From the IMG/VR virus record IMGVR_UViG_3300017760_002390, positions 1-54,306 of that record: a stretch of DNA of 54,306 nt, one strand, 5' to 3'. Positions 32,901-40,995 of this stretch are shown here, in pieces; positions within the stretch are counted from its first letter, which is position 1, and the number at the start of each line of letters is the position of its first letter. The notes beneath the pieces were generated by a model. It had not been told where the DNA came from and did not search any database. It was given only the letters and a program-made list of their open reading frames with translations. Source of the DNA: a virus. Both the position numbers and the translations under genes were made by a program.

Positions 32901-32927
32901 AAAAAAGGGGAGAAATAAATCTCCCCT
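32901..32927 (-). terminator. Rho-independent terminator after major capsid gene
   Basis: The coding strand forms AGGGGAGA / TCTCCCCT, eight perfect pairs with a 6-base loop, followed by TTTTT. It lies 31 bases after the gp23 stop codon. Clear terminator, as expected for a highly expressed gene. Confidence 0.9.
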
Positions 32928-32957
32928 CTTTTATATGATCTACTGATTAATTACAAT

Positions 32958-34574
32958 TTAAACAAATTGTGTATCAGCGACGATTACTTTACCATAGAAT
33001 TCAGGTCTTACCATCTTCTTAGCGTATCTTGTCATCACACCTTTTCTTGGTGTAAAGTTAACAGGATCGTAAACAAGAGGAGTCATGATTAATGGTACAT
33101 ATGGTGCGTATACAGCTCCAGTTTCAAGGAAGTTACTTCCTCTGAAACCCATAAGGACATCGTTTTCTAACATATAAGGGTTCTTATAAACCGTATATCT
33201 GTTATTCAATGCACCTACTTTTTGTACACCCATTGCATATGAGTTATTAGTCGCGTCACCATCGGTATCAGCGGCGTATCCAGGAATACTCTCTATGATT
33301 GTAGCTGTTTCAGGTGAAATCACTATGAAATTAGCTCCACCACGTAGAGTTTTCTGATGGATTGCGTTGGAAACAGACTGCATCTTGTTACCAAGAGTCT
33401 GGAACCACTCACCTTTAGTGTAAGCGTTAGAGTTACCACTAACTTCACTAAAGACATTGCTTACTGAATCAAACTCAAATCCAACTTTAGCTGACCAATA
33501 TTCGTGTTTTGCATTTGCGTTTTGCTTCAACATATCAAGGATTTCCAAATCAATTTCCATTGAGATGTACTCACTTAACATTGAAGTCAATTCAGCTTCT
33601 GCATCAACACTATGATAAGCGTTAAGGTCTTGAGCTAGTTCAGGAGTCCATATTGCTTTTAACTTACGAGTCTTAGCAACAATAGATACTGAACGAAGTG
33701 CGATATCGATTTCAGGAATATCTACATCATCAGCACTGTTAGGTGCAGGTGTTGTAAATGAATCTTGTTCGAAATCACCACGAGTGATATCAGTTGGTTG
33801 TGAATGGTACTTAATACCAACACCACTATTTAATTCACCATCACCAGTCTTAAAATAGAAATATACATTAGTATCATCATAATATGTATAAGCTGGGTAG
33901 GTTGCTGTAATATCAGATCCACTTAGTACAAAAGAACGAACACCTTCAACATCAGGGTTAGTAAAGTTAGACCTTGCGACCGTACCTTTAATAATCTGAT
34001 CAGATGCTGTTGTTGCAATTGATGCGGATAATGATTGTTCAAATTCTACTTCTTTCCAAGAAGCGGATGCTACGGTTGGTGCTATCGTTGCAGTTGCTTG
34101 GTCATTGATTGAATATCCAAATTTACCTGCTCCATATAAACCACCACTAGCGTCTGCGTTAGATGCTGAAGTATTACCATGAATGAACGAGTTCTTGTTA
34201 TGATTACCAGTTTGGGCTGTACCATACTTGAAATCAAGATAGAATATAAGACCACTTGGTAGGTTCATAGGTTGAACACTAACAAAGTCTTGAGCTGCTA
34301 ATTCACCAAAGATTCTACGAACCAATGGTAAAGCAACACCACTCCATTCTTCTGAATTCGAAGCAGTACCAGTCTTTGATGATTCATCAATTAACTGACG
34401 TGCCTGATTTTCAAGAAGAACAGCCATTCCATGCTGTTTGTTTGTATCGGTAAGACCTTCAAGTAGTCCAGTAGGCTCCCACTTACTGACTAACTTTTGA
34501 GTCTCTGCCAAACGGCTTCTCTGAGAATCGTATGATTCCATCAAATTTTCGATGGAACTTAAATTGTCTGCCAT
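32958..34574 (-). CDS. Major capsid protein (gp23-like)
   Basis: The 538-residue protein is close to T4 gp23 (521). The N-terminal delta domain (first 64 residues) is charged and ends RQLIDE, matching the gp21 consensus (I/L)-x-E, with Ser65 next; T4 gp23 is cut after Glu65. The mature part begins SSKTGTASNSEEW and contains LPLVRRIFGELAAQDFVSVQP with MNLPSGLIFYLDFKYG, family hallmarks. Later segments VVAKTRKLKAIWTPELAQDL and MLSEYISMEIDLEILDML are also typical. GGAG precedes ATG, and a strong terminator closes the gene. This forms the hexameric shell. Confidence 0.96.
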   Translation of the reverse strand: MADNLSSIENLMESYDSQRSRLAETQKLVSKWEPTGLLEGLTDTNKQHGMAVLLENQARQLIDESSKTGTASNSEEWSGVALPLVRRIFGELAAQDFVSVQPMNLPSGLIFYLDFKYGTAQTGNHNKNSFIHGNTSASNADASGGLYGAGKFGYSINDQATATIAPTVASASWKEVEFEQSLSASIATTASDQIIKGTVARSNFTNPDVEGVRSFVLSGSDITATYPAYTYYDDTNVYFYFKTGDGELNSGVGIKYHSQPTDITRGDFEQDSFTTPAPNSADDVDIPEIDIALRSVSIVAKTRKLKAIWTPELAQDLNAYHSVDAEAELTSMLSEYISMEIDLEILDMLKQNANAKHEYWSAKVGFEFDSVSNVFSEVSGNSNAYTKGEWFQTLGNKMQSVSNAIHQKTLRGGANFIVISPETATIIESIPGYAADTDGDATNNSYAMGVQKVGALNNRYTVYKNPYMLENDVLMGFRGSNFLETGAVYAPYVPLIMTPLVYDPVNFTPRKGVMTRYAKKMVRPEFYGKVIVADTQFV

Positions 34575-34613
34575 TTTTTTTCTCCAAAAAAATTGTTATT
34601 AATTACTTTACTA

Positions 34614-35975
34614 TTACAGAATATTAGCTAACTTCTGAAAGCGTTTCTTCATATCAAATCCTTCTTCAATCACTTGTGGTGATGATTTAGGTTTGGTTGA
34701 AGCTACTGCTTTAGAGGCTGAACCTTTACTCTCTTTAATTGGTTTAGACTGCTTTGCGGTTTTGCTACCAAAAGATTCTGCCAAAGTTGAAAATACCAAC
34801 TTGACTTCTCTAAGGTTTTTAGCTCTATCGAAAGTTTCCACCACTTTTAACTTCTGTTCGTTATTTAAACCGTGTGCACGGAATAATTTGTTAGTAAACA
34901 AGAGTTTAGCATTAAGTAGATTAACTTCATTCAATTTTGAACGAAGATACTTAACAACATTGCGATGTTCATTAAGTTCAGATGTGAGTTTAGAAATTGC
35001 TTCGTCTTTCTTTTCTGCTTCTTCTTCATCTACATCATCATCACCTTCTGAAAGTGCTTTTAAGATTTCTTCAAGGTCGATGTCTTTGTCATCTTCTTCA
35101 TTGACTTCTTCCTCATCTTCTTCTTTAATTGCACGATACTTTTGCCCATTTACTTCAACTAAGTCATCAACTACTTCAAGATTGTCATCTTCTTTTCCAG
35201 ATTCAGAATCACTTCCTTCACCTTCAGGACCTTGTGCTCCTGTTTTAGACGAGTCATTTGCTTCATCATTGACTTTGTTATCACCAGCACCTATATCGGA
35301 AGATACATCATTCTCGGCTAATTCAGCTTCATCAGCTGTTTTAACTTCGTCTGAATCATGTCCGTCACCGACTGCATTTTCATCATATTCTTCATTAACA
35401 TCGTCATCTTCACCTTCATCGGCTTCATCTTCGAGTTCTTTAAGAATAGATTCGAGGTCGAGTTCATCTTCATCAACTTCTTCTTCCTCTTTATACATTT
35501 CGTCAGCATCTTCTTCTTCTTCCTCAGATACTACTGGGGCGTACTTTACACCATTGATTTCAATCACATCTTCTTCACCTTCATCAGCATCGTGTCCTTC
35601 ACCTTCATCAGCATCAGCGATTTCATCGGCGTCCATAGCCATTTCATCAGCATCAGCGATTTCATCGTGAGGTGCATCTTCTTCTTCATCAGCTACAGCT
35701 ATTTCATCAGATGGTTCTTCACCAACTTCTGGCTCTACTGCCACTTCAGGTTCTTCTTCTGCAGGTGCTTCAGGTGCTTCAGGTACTTCTTCTCCAGCCA
35801 TTTCATCTTCATCATGAGGAGTTTCCTCATCTTCGATTTCAGACTGAATCTTCTTTGAAAGCATAGATTGAATCCTTGGAGTAAATGCTTCTTCAAGAGC
35901 TATTTTAGCGTTTGCAAGTGCGGTCTCTCGGACTGCTTTAGCATCTGCTATTGCGTCTTTTAAAAGATCATCCAT
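34614..35975 (-). CDS. Prohead scaffold / core protein (gp22-like), highly acidic
   Basis: The 453-residue protein is extremely acidic from residue 45 to about 330, with repeated DEIADADE and EEEEDADE tracts and two copies of a VIEINGVKYAPV / LVEVNGQKYRAI unit. The last 120 residues are helical and basic (LRSKLNEVNLLNAKLLFTNK, then NLREVKLVFSTLAES), as in scaffold proteins upstream of gp23. Sites fitting gp21 cleavage are FSTLAE|S and PQVIEE|G. T4 gp22 is 269 residues, so the acidic insert is a large extension. Scaffold would form the prohead core and then be degraded. AGGAG precedes ATG; the leader is 129 bases after a promoter-like element. Confidence 0.85.
   Translation of the reverse strand: MDDLLKDAIADAKAVRETALANAKIALEEAFTPRIQSMLSKKIQSEIEDEETPHDEDEMAGEEVPEAPEAPAEEEPEVAVEPEVGEEPSDEIAVADEEEDAPHDEIADADEMAMDADEIADADEGEGHDADEGEEDVIEINGVKYAPVVSEEEEEDADEMYKEEEEVDEDELDLESILKELEDEADEGEDDDVNEEYDENAVGDGHDSDEVKTADEAELAENDVSSDIGAGDNKVNDEANDSSKTGAQGPEGEGSDSESGKEDDNLEVVDDLVEVNGQKYRAIKEEDEEEVNEEDDKDIDLEEILKALSEGDDDVDEEEAEKKDEAISKLTSELNEHRNVVKYLRSKLNEVNLLNAKLLFTNKLFRAHGLNNEQKLKVVETFDRAKNLREVKLVFSTLAESFGSKTAKQSKPIKESKGSASKAVASTKPKSSPQVIEEGFDMKKRFQKLANIL
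35604..35667 (-). repeat. Two exact 25-base copies inside the acidic tract
   Basis: Bases 35604-35628 and 35643-35667 are identical 25-base segments with a period of 39 bases (13 codons), encoding the DEIADADE-type acidic repeat. Further related copies lie just below 35604. The tract probably expands and contracts by recombination or slippage. Confidence 0.85.
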
Positions 35976-36103
35976 TATTTTTCTCCTAAGAGTTTATCCC
36001 AAGCATAAAAACTTGGAATGGAATTAATAAAGTTATTAGGAACTTTAATGTGGTTTACATTAGTCGGTATATCGTATGCGATTGAACGATATATTCTTGT
36101 GTA

Positions 36104-36113
36104 TATAAATATA
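36104..36113 (-). promoter_or_regulatory. Candidate late promoter TATATTTATA with long leader before gp22
   Basis: The element lies 129 bases before ATG 35975 in a 156-base gap. This is the longest leader of any gene in the window. It includes a small hairpin CCAAG / CTTGG (35999-36016) about 25 bases before the start. It may control scaffold and capsid expression. Confidence 0.45.
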
Positions 36114-36131
36114 TAAAACTTAGAAAAACGG

Positions 36132-36395
36132 TTATTTTTTGTATTGTAATCGTTCTTTCTTAATTTTTTCTTTTAGTCCTGCTGTTGGTGGTTCTCCACA
36201 CCAATCTGGATTCATTTGGTGTTGTTTAATCCAATTACGAACCTTTCCCAACTTTCTCTGTTCTGACTTTTTTGCTGATGGTTTTTTATAGTATTGTCTT
36301 TCTCTCAACTCTACCATTAAACCACTATCTTTAATTTTTCTTTTTAATAACCTAAGAGCGAACTCTACATTATTCTTTTTTACTTTTACTTCCAA
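36132..36395 (-). CDS. Ribosomal protein bS21 homologue
   Basis: The first 55 residues match bS21: the segment VKKNNVEFALRLLKRKIKDS is followed by GLMVELRERQYYKKPSAKK, which corresponds to the bacterial pattern E-x-FD-x-ALRRFKR... and RRREFYEKPT. Length is 87 residues versus about 60-70 in bacteria, with an added tail containing WCGEPPTAGLKEKI. bS21 sits on the 30S subunit near the anti-Shine-Dalgarno end of 16S rRNA and aids initiation. The only plausible start is TTG 36395, with the strong site GGAGG 4 bases upstream. It is placed between an internal head protein gene and the scaffold gene. Phage-borne bS21 is known in pelagiphages and others. Confidence 0.9.
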   Translation of the reverse strand: MEVKVKKNNVEFALRLLKRKIKDSGLMVELRERQYYKKPSAKKSEQRKLGKVRNWIKQHQMNPDWCGEPPTAGLKEKIKKERLQYKK

Positions 36396-36409
36396 GTAAC
36401 CTCCGTTTT

Positions 36410-37075
36410 TTAGTCTGTTTCTGATTTTGCAGAATAATTTTTATCTACATAATTGAAAAATTTTACTTTTTCATCATCATCAAGTTCATCTGGTGAACTT
36501 ATATTAAATTTTTTCATTGCTGACTGAAAGAAATCTTCGTAAGAACCTTCTTTTACTGTGTCTGCCTCCACTCCATTACTTTCGTTAGTATCAGTAGGAT
36601 TAGATTCATTAATTTCATAATATCTACCAAGAATATGTCCCATATCTTCATATAGACCACTCATTCTTTCTTGTAATGCCTGTGCCTCAGTAGCAACTTT
36701 CTTAAATTGACCAGAGAGACCAGTTAGTTCTTTCATATTACGATTTACCGTGATTTTATCAAACCAATCTTCGGTTTCTTGTAAAGTATGTTGTTTTGCA
36801 GTTTCTGCTAAACGAGAAAGTTTATTTGCTAATTCTTTAAGATTACCTTCACGATAAATCTCATTACCATAGGAATTGTATTGTCCAATTTCTTGTACAA
36901 ATTCCTTTACATTTACTTTTTGAGTAGATTGTCCGTAAACATCCTCTACTATATCAGTAAGTTTTGTGGAACTTTTTTGTGTTCTAAATCCCATATTGAG
37001 ATTTGAGAATGCAGGTTTAGATACGACTCCACCTAACATTGCGTTTTCTTTAATTAAATCTTTTAATTTAGCCAT
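36410..37075 (-). CDS. Internal head protein candidate with capsid-targeting leader
   Basis: The 221-residue protein begins MAKLKDLIKE|NAML; the I-K-E consensus after residue 10 fits gp21 cleavage. The rest is charged and helical, with KLADIVEDVYG-like and NLKELANKLSRLAETAKQ segments and an acid-rich C-terminal third (SPDELDDDEKVKFFNYVDK). No enzyme motif is visible. I recall similar proteins in marine T4-like phages, of unknown function. A promoter-like element 21 bases upstream and AAGGAG before ATG mark it as the head of a new operon that includes bS21. Confidence 0.75.
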   Translation of the reverse strand: MAKLKDLIKENAMLGGVVSKPAFSNLNMGFRTQKSSTKLTDIVEDVYGQSTQKVNVKEFVQEIGQYNSYGNEIYREGNLKELANKLSRLAETAKQHTLQETEDWFDKITVNRNMKELTGLSGQFKKVATEAQALQERMSGLYEDMGHILGRYYEINESNPTDTNESNGVEADTVKEGSYEDFFQSAMKKFNISSPDELDDDEKVKFFNYVDKNYSAKSETD

Positions 37076-37095
37076 TTTTGATTCTCCTTAATCAA

Positions 37096-37106
37096 CTATA
37101 AATATA
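37096..37106 (-). promoter_or_regulatory. Candidate late promoter element TATATTTATAG
   Basis: It lies 21 bases before ATG 37075, immediately after the stop codon of the 338-residue gene. The closest spacing of any such element to a start, so the transcript would begin next to the AAGGAG site. Confidence 0.5.
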
Positions 37107-37108
37107 TA

Positions 37109-38125
37109 CTAACTGAGTTTTTTGTCTTTTGAATATCTTCTAAATCCATCACGAACTTTGTTCCACAATTGTTGTAGAAAACCAAGTTCTCCGAAATGTG
37201 TTCTACCGGCGGGTCCTTCTTTTAAACCTCTTGATATATCCATTGCAGTATATTTACCACCCTTTACACCATTCATCATAAGTTTAATAGATTGTTGTGA
37301 TGCTTTACCTAAATGTTTTGACATCTTTTTAATGTCTTGGTTAACAAGTTGTCTTGCCTCTGATGAACTAAATGGTTTCATCTTCATAGGCATAGCTTCA
37401 TCTACTGTTTCACCTACCCATTTGGTTGCAATTTCGTTATACTGACCACTATTCATCAACCTATTCATTAACCTTGTAGCTGATGATGCTGTTTTAACCA
37501 CTTTAATACTTTTACCTGAATGGTTGTCAAAAACTTCCCACATACCTGGTTTGGCTGATTCACCATTTCTTACTCTAACACCCTCTACAATTGTTTTTAT
37601 GGTTACACCCTCTTGAAATTTATCCTCTAATCCGTCTTTACCATCTAAATAATTAAAAACACTCTGTAAGTAATCTTCTGCCTTAGTTAGTTTGGATTGA
37701 ACCCAAGCTGGAAACTCAACTCCCTTACCCTTATCGACATTCTGTATCATATTGTAAATCATCTTAGAATACTTCATAGATCTTTCCAATTGTGATTTTG
37801 CCATCTTACCTTCGTGGTCTTTTATTTCTTTCATCTTTTTTTGTTCTTTATCTTTCTTAGAGTTTTTCTTTCTTACATCCTTTAACCCACCTAATAATTC
37901 ATCACTATCATCTTCATCATCTATACCAATTGCCTTAAATGTAGATTTTTTAAATGCCATAGGTGTTTTATAAACTGGTATTGCAGAAGAATTTGTTGCC
38001 TCTAATTCTCGTTTAATAATACCACGAATCTTTTCCTTTAGAGCCTCCTCTTTTTCCCACTTTTTAGCCATTTTAGGTTTGTTAGCGTGCATCCATCTTC
38101 TTTGTTTTTCAGATTTAAAAGGCAT
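37109..38125 (-). CDS. Virion-associated protein with MPFKSEKQRRWM domain
   Basis: The first 24 residues (MPFKSEKQRRWMHANKPKMA and KKWE) are a small basic module widespread in tailed phages, usually stand-alone. Then come helical, Lys/Glu-rich segments and a motif IPVYKTPMAFKK at about residues 48-59 that resembles EYQTPLAFKG in the protein at 43449. The remaining 280 residues are charged and helical. A typical gp21 site is not clear: the RELE|A segment lacks I/L at the third position before the cut. It lies 4 bases downstream of the 116-residue gene. Internal head or assembly protein is likely. Confidence 0.72.
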   Translation of the reverse strand: MPFKSEKQRRWMHANKPKMAKKWEKEEALKEKIRGIIKRELEATNSSAIPVYKTPMAFKKSTFKAIGIDDEDDSDELLGGLKDVRKKNSKKDKEQKKMKEIKDHEGKMAKSQLERSMKYSKMIYNMIQNVDKGKGVEFPAWVQSKLTKAEDYLQSVFNYLDGKDGLEDKFQEGVTIKTIVEGVRVRNGESAKPGMWEVFDNHSGKSIKVVKTASSATRLMNRLMNSGQYNEIATKWVGETVDEAMPMKMKPFSSSEARQLVNQDIKKMSKHLGKASQQSIKLMMNGVKGGKYTAMDISRGLKEGPAGRTHFGELGFLQQLWNKVRDGFRRYSKDKKLS

Positions 38126-38129
38126 CTAA

Positions 38130-38480
38130 TTATACATTATCGTTATTATCCCAGCTCTCTAACCATATCGAAGCTGTGTGTGCTTCTTGATATCTTGGTA
38201 CTGCTGGTGGTGTTACACCTCTAATATTATTTTTATGTGTCCAAGTTACTAAATCAGTTTCACTACACCATTCTGCTAATTTTTGCTTGTTTGTATCTGA
38301 CCAACCATCTGATGCTGAATACTGACCAGTATAGACGGAATTTGATACAAATGCCCCATATGATCCTAATTGTTTATCTAATGCTGAACCAGTTAACTGA
38401 TTGAACTTTGCCCCATCATAATGTGTCCATAAACTTCCAGTTGCTGAATCTAAGTTTAAATATGCATCTAATTTTGCCAT
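38130..38480 (-). CDS. Hypothetical protein, virion-associated by context
   Basis: The 116-residue protein is rich in Trp, Ser, Thr and Asn (GSLWTHYDGAKFNQLTGSA, and WLESWDNNDNV at the end), looks globular and has no leader of the capsid-targeting kind. I recognise no family. AGGAG precedes its ATG by 7 bases. It is between internal-protein genes and may be a decoration or head fibre part. Confidence 0.68.
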   Translation of the reverse strand: MAKLDAYLNLDSATGSLWTHYDGAKFNQLTGSALDKQLGSYGAFVSNSVYTGQYSASDGWSDTNKQKLAEWCSETDLVTWTHKNNIRGVTPPAVPRYQEAHTASIWLESWDNNDNV

Positions 38481-38493
38481 TACTTTCTCCTAA

Positions 38494-38895
38494 TTATTTG
38501 TCTTTCTTACGATGTTTCTTTAAAATTGTATCCCACACCTTCCAAGAATTTTCCATATCTCTTAATGCGGAATTGAGTTTCTTACCTACCTTATCCATAT
38601 GAGCGTGAAATTCTTTTGTTACATTGTTGTAATGACTTCTATCATTCCAATCATACATATCGGATTCTGTTGGGCCGTAATCTCTAAATCTTTCTAACTC
38701 GTTAAACATATCTCCCCACTTACGGTGATAATCGGATACATCACTTAGTTTTCCAAACTGAGGAAGTTTAGATTCGTTAATTGGTTCTTTAGAATCTTGA
38801 TGTTGTTTCGTCACACTATTCAATGTCGGTAATTTATCACCGAACTCTCTTTTAAGGTACTTACTCTCGTGTAATATTTCTTTTAATTTTTTCAC
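38494..38895 (-). CDS. Internal head protein candidate with capsid-targeting leader (GTG start)
   Basis: I chose GTG 38895, giving MKKLKEILHE|SKYLKREF, because GGAG lies 8 bases upstream and the resulting leader matches its neighbours; a start at 38949 would add 18 residues that break the pattern. The stop TAG of the gene upstream overlaps this GTG (TAGTG). After the leader, SKYLKREFGDKLPTLNSV parallels [18 protein letters not shown] in the protein at 40995. The rest of 133 residues is helical, basic, with many His and Trp. Cleavage after Glu10 by gp21 is inferred. Confidence 0.75.
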   Translation of the reverse strand: MKKLKEILHESKYLKREFGDKLPTLNSVTKQHQDSKEPINESKLPQFGKLSDVSDYHRKWGDMFNELERFRDYGPTESDMYDWNDRSHYNNVTKEFHAHMDKVGKKLNSALRDMENSWKVWDTILKKHRKKDK

Positions 38896-39362
38896 TATCT
38901 TAACTCCGTCCAATCTCTTGGGTTTGAATATCGTGATTTGTAATACCATTTCTTCTCTTTCATATTGTAGATATAAGCATATTCCTCACCACTATCAAAT
39001 TTTACAGCGTCTCTGTTTCTCCAATTACTTGTCATTCTACCCTTTTCACCTCTATCTCTACCATAAAATACGGTTACATCTTTTTCAGGTTTTTCAAATG
39101 AATGGTCTTTACTTCCTTTAATCTTCTTACCAATTGTAGAAATTCCTGCACTTCCAAGTTTTAAAAGTTGTTTTACTACTGCCGGATTTCTATAATACTT
39201 TTTCAAGTGTTTACCTGCCCATTCAGGATAACCATCGTAATGTCCGTATGTGGATAGAATTTTACCATTTGGTTGTTCAATACCAACCAACCAACGAGTT
39301 CCCTCTGTAAGAACACTTTGAACTTCTTCTTTAATTATTTCTCTTAGTCTTGATATTTTCAT
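38895..39362 (-). CDS. Internal head protein candidate with HYDGYPE domain
   Basis: The 155-residue protein has a leader MKISRLREIIKE that also extends to VQSVLTE|GTR, so two consensus sites for gp21 occur. After Glu20 the folded part begins TRWLVGIEQPNGKILSTYGH and continues YDGYPEWAGKHLKKYY, a segment found in small phage proteins of unknown function (I recall CHYDGYP versions). The C-terminal part is beta-rich and Tyr/Trp-heavy. It overlaps the 464-residue gene upstream by 4 bases. Confidence 0.75.
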   Translation of the reverse strand: MKISRLREIIKEEVQSVLTEGTRWLVGIEQPNGKILSTYGHYDGYPEWAGKHLKKYYRNPAVVKQLLKLGSAGISTIGKKIKGSKDHSFEKPEKDVTVFYGRDRGEKGRMTSNWRNRDAVKFDSGEEYAYIYNMKEKKWYYKSRYSNPRDWTELR

Positions 39363-40753
39363 CTTCTACTCCCAAATGTTGTGTATAATCCAGTATACTT
39401 TTCAATCATATCATGTAATTGGTCTACATATATACCTTTAAGTTTCTTTATGACCTTGAATTGATACTTGTATATCTTTCCAAATGTTAAGTTGTATAAA
39501 TCTCTACCTCTGTCTAAATCAATAATGATGTGTGATACTCTCTTTGAATTTCTACCGATATGTAGGATTAATCCATCTTTACCGATACCCTTTGATTTCA
39601 CACCCATTAACATTTCAAATTTTCTACCACCAAGTTGTTTCATTATCTCTTGTGCCTGAGATTGACTAACACCCTCGTTTACGGATTCTTTTTTAGAGTA
39701 ATCAGGATCTAACTTTCTCATCTTGATTAGAATATCACGGATTCTTTCTCTATCAATACTATCGCCCGTGAAAGTGTCATTTGAATACTTTTTGAGATAA
39801 ACTGAAAGGGCTTTGTTTATATCTCCAACTTTCAAATCTCTACCTTTCTTATCAGGATAAATACCTTTTTTTCCGTAGAAATCACCCATGTATTTGTAAA
39901 ATGGTATTAGATTTTCTTTTATAGACCTACCTTCGTCCATTTCTTCATACCCACTACCATATGGTGCTGATTTACCATCGTGATTAGGTGCTACATTTTC
40001 ATTAGCCCATAATGATGACATTATTTCAGCCTTTTTTGTGGAGTTGGCTTTCTTGTACATCTTTGTAACCATATCGTAATATCTTAATTTTTCTGTGGCG
40101 TCTTTTTCATTATCACCTTTTTTCATCAAATATTGTTTTATCTTATCTTGTTCCGATTCATTTATGGATTCAAATCCTAACATATCTGCCGCTACTACCC
40201 AATTTGCGTCATCACCTTTTGATTTGTCTAATGGTATTAGTCGAACTCTCTTGAATGACCTTTTTAAAAATTTTTGTAGTTTCTTTGCTTCTCTATCATC
40301 ATCTAAAAAATAACTCAAACTACCACTACCAGTATACATACTCACAACGGATTTTATACCTAATGACTTTGCTAATTTTTGCATCGTCTTTTCCATATTG
40401 TAATTTGGATTTGCGTGTGGTATTGATTTCTCTTTTATATCTTCTTTCTTCAAACGACTTTTTTCTGCTCGTCCTCTGTTTTTAGATTGTGATTCAAATC
40501 CCACTATCTTTCCCCCTTTGTGTGAGGCATCTTTACCATCACCATTTCCATAAGTACCTTTCTTACGATTGTACTTATTTAATTCTGCTCTGTATTTTTT
40601 AGCCTTAGTGGATGAACCATATTTAGCATACTCTTTTTTGTAATCTCGTTTCTTTTCCTCACCGAGACTAACAATTTCTTGTTTGACTATATCATTAATG
40701 TATTCTTTCATACGCTTATTGTAATCGTCCAAAGGTTCTTCCTCGTGTTTCAT
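39359..40753 (-). CDS. Conserved phage head-associated protein, probable displaced N-terminus
   Basis: From ATG 40753 it reads MKHEEEPLDDYNKRMKEYIN and is 464 residues long. A segment YRAELNKYNRKKGTYGNGDG then KDASHKGGKIVGFES is widely conserved in tailed phages. The start is suspicious: upstream in the same frame, after a TGA, comes PYSGEEHPVW, which reads like the preceding coding part, and an ATG at 40800 in another frame gives MATILDH before it. The IVSLGE|EK segment around residue 31 fits the gp21 consensus. The body includes GGRKFEMLMGVKSKGIGKDG and an ISHIIIDLDRGRDLYNLTF-like end. It overlaps the downstream gene by 4 bases. Confidence 0.78.
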   Translation of the reverse strand: MKHEEEPLDDYNKRMKEYINDIVKQEIVSLGEEKKRDYKKEYAKYGSSTKAKKYRAELNKYNRKKGTYGNGDGKDASHKGGKIVGFESQSKNRGRAEKSRLKKEDIKEKSIPHANPNYNMEKTMQKLAKSLGIKSVVSMYTGSGSLSYFLDDDREAKKLQKFLKRSFKRVRLIPLDKSKGDDANWVVAADMLGFESINESEQDKIKQYLMKKGDNEKDATEKLRYYDMVTKMYKKANSTKKAEIMSSLWANENVAPNHDGKSAPYGSGYEEMDEGRSIKENLIPFYKYMGDFYGKKGIYPDKKGRDLKVGDINKALSVYLKKYSNDTFTGDSIDRERIRDILIKMRKLDPDYSKKESVNEGVSQSQAQEIMKQLGGRKFEMLMGVKSKGIGKDGLILHIGRNSKRVSHIIIDLDRGRDLYNLTFGKIYKYQFKVIKKLKGIYVDQLHDMIEKYTGLYTTFGSRR

Positions 40754-40800
40754 CCAAACTGGATGTTCTTCACCACTATATGGTCAAGTATGGTGGCCAT
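40754..40800 (-). other. Out-of-frame N-terminal coding remnant (apparent 1-base deletion)
   Basis: ATG 40800 opens MATILDH and then runs out of frame to a TGA that overlaps the next ATG. In the frame of the main gene the same bases encode PYSGEEHPVW. Adding one C in the CC at about 40782-40783 would give one continuous frame, MATILDPYSGEEHPVWMKH. A real mutation or an assembly error is possible. Confidence 0.65.
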
Positions 40801-40806
40801 CTTTCA

Positions 40807-40995
40807 TTATTTTATAATTTTTTTAACCTCGGTGTAGAATTTATTTAATTCTTCTTCCGATAAGTTCTTTAAATTTTGTTCATTTACTGAATTGACAATG
40901 GATTTAATTTTAGATTCTGTTTTTTGCTCTTCATTAGTTTGAAGTCTAAACTTTCTCCAATTTTTGTTCATTTTAAATGTATCAGCTTTATTCAT
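40807..40995 (-). CDS. Small helical hypothetical protein
   Basis: The 62-residue protein is Lys/Glu/Asn-rich and fully helical ([20 protein letters not shown] at the start), without a capsid-targeting leader. Its ATG overlaps the stop of the 160-residue gene and its stop lies 6 bases before the next ATG, so translation is coupled. A C-terminal LSEEELNKFYTEVKKIIK helix looks like an interaction segment. No family recognised. Confidence 0.62.
   Translation of the reverse strand: MNKADTFKMNKNWRKFRLQTNEEQKTESKIKSIVNSVNEQNLKNLSEEELNKFYTEVKKIIK

Noticed and set aside
34693-35670. Long open frame of 325 codons on the plus strand
   Set aside because: It is opposite the acidic scaffold gene. GAT/GAA-rich codons give Ser-rich open frames on the other strand, and no start site or family supports it.
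35358-35858. Plus-strand frame of 166 codons, Phe/Ile-rich
   Set aside because: It is another antisense frame of the same acidic tract; composition is an artefact of that tract.
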